From: Bacteroidetes bacterium 46-16 | Lineage (GTDB): Bacteria; Bacteroidota; Bacteroidia; Chitinophagales; Chitinophagaceae | Direction: 5' to 3' | Length of the DNA stretch: 43,140 bases | NCBI GenBank assembly: GCA_001897835.1 | Contig: MKUN01000049.1 | Coordinates: 1 to 43,140 of the forward strand | Shown: positions 42,447 to 43,140 of the stretch, piece by piece | Layout of the letters: every line of letters begins with the position of its first letter | Position numbering within the stretch: position 1 is the stretch's first letter | Position numbers and translations under genes: made by a program | Notes under the pieces: generated by a model | Database searches by the model: none | The model's input: the letters and a program-made list of their open reading frames with translations, nothing else | Told to the model about the DNA's origin: nothing

Positions 42447-43140
42447 ATGAATAGGAAATGTACCTCCTTTTTCGCTCCAGCCTCACAGCAATCAATAAAA
42501 CTCATATCAATTGTTTTATTTCTTTTGTCCAGTTTTGGCATGCTTAATGCGCAAACGATCTTTACTACTGATTTTGCCAATGCGACATTTCCGCCTTCTG
42601 TAGCAGCATATGCACCTGTTGTTGCTGCATCGTCATGGGCCGTTTCAGGCTCCGGATTGAGCCGGGTAACATCCGGCACGAGCCCCACATGTTCTCCGCA
42701 TTCTGTGCCCGGGATGCTCCGGTATAATAGTTACAATATTGTAACAGGTAATGCCAGTTTTATTTCACCCGTGTTAAACTTTACTACTCCCGGTGCCAAC
42801 TATACGGTTTCATTTTGGATGTACCGGGATAATGGTTATGCTGCTTCGGCAGATAAGCTGGATGTATACGTTAATACAAGCAATGTGGCCGGGGGCACCT
42901 TATTGGGTACCGTTAACCGTTCGCGTAATCTTTCACCGGTTGTGGGTTCCAATGGCTGGTACCAGTATTCTTACAGCATACCTATCAGTTATGCCGGGCC
43001 TACCAACTATCTCATTTTCAAATTCACCTCTGCATTTGGTAACAACTGTTTTGTTGATGATATAGTATTAACACAAACTATTCCACCTCCCTGCAGTGGT
43101 ACACCCACGACTACTGCCTCGGGCCCTGCCACGGTATGCC
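42447..43140 (+). CDS. Secreted protein with jelly-roll head, cut by the window end
   Basis: An open frame of 231 codons runs off the window. The signal peptide ends near residue 35 (SFGMLNA before QTIFTTDF). The head looks like a MAM/choice-of-anchor J-type jelly roll: SFISPVLNF, YTVSFWMYRDNGYAASADKL, then FKFTSAFGNNCFVDDIVLTQ. It ends with CSGTPTTTASGPATVC, the usual opening of a Bacteroidota Ig-like repeat. It therefore probably continues into a repeat region like its neighbours, but with a third head type. The start ATG is preceded by ATTTGTT, similar to TTTTTGTT before giant gene 3. Confidence 0.82.
   Translation, partial: MNRKCTSFFAPASQQSIKLISIVLFLLSSFGMLNAQTIFTTDFANATFPPSVAAYAPVVAASSWAVSGSGLSRVTSGTSPTCSPHSVPGMLRYNSYNIVTGNASFISPVLNFTTPGANYTVSFWMYRDNGYAASADKLDVYVNTSNVAGGTLLGTVNRSRNLSPVVGSNGWYQYSYSIPISYAGPTNYLIFKFTSAFGNNCFVDDIVLTQTIPPPCSGTPTTTASGPATVC

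Noticed and set aside
1-43140. rRNA, tRNA, insertion sequence or prophage genes
   Set aside because: No tRNA cloverleaf, transposase, integrase or phage structural sequence was recognised in any part of the window by reading; a dedicated scan could still find small RNAs.

Overview
The window looks like a chromosome segment of a Bacteroidota bacterium, probably of the Chitinophaga/Sphingobacteria side. The evidence is many secreted proteins ending in type IX secretion system (T9SS) type A sorting domains, lipoproteins with short Cys-Lys-Lys N-termini, -7 boxes of the Bacteroidota TAnnTTTG type, and an ECF sigma factor paired with a beta-barrel anti-sigma-like protein. No T9SS machinery genes, rRNA, tRNA, CRISPR or insertion sequence is visible. 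Species cannot be named from the sequence alone.

Region 1 (1-13451) is mostly housekeeping. It holds the tail of a T9SS protein (1-142), feoB on the minus strand, a frameshifted PfpI/DJ-1 gene, an EGF-like lipoprotein, a small membrane protein, a RidA/2-aminomuconate deaminase-like gene followed by a dGTPase gene, a lipoprotein, queA, and a tightly overlapping four-gene run (nadC, lipid kinase, TIM-barrel-like lipoprotein, large exported protein).

Region 2 (13452-22128) is a surface and secretion zone. It holds a beta-carbonic anhydrase, a gingipain-like (C25) T9SS protease, a His/Tyr-rich mini-lipoprotein, a tandem pair of LamG-like T9SS proteins, another T9SS protein, and an ECF sigma / dual-membrane beta-barrel anti-sigma pair.

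Region 3 (22129-43140) is the most striking part. Four consecutive genes of almost equal size (1505-1511 codons) encode giant T9SS-exported proteins. Each has a signal peptide, a variable head domain, one shared Ig-like linker, exactly ten ~91-residue Ig-like repeats, a conserved C-terminal module of ~180 residues and a sorting domain. Genes 1 and 2 share one head type; genes 3 and 4 share another. A fifth gene cut by the window end has a third head type. The fragment at 1-142 is the C-terminus of a further likely relative. The AT-rich gaps between these genes carry terminators, TAnnTTCG -7-like boxes and a recurrent palindrome TTAAC-N5-GTTAA, which suggests each gene is transcribed separately under common control.
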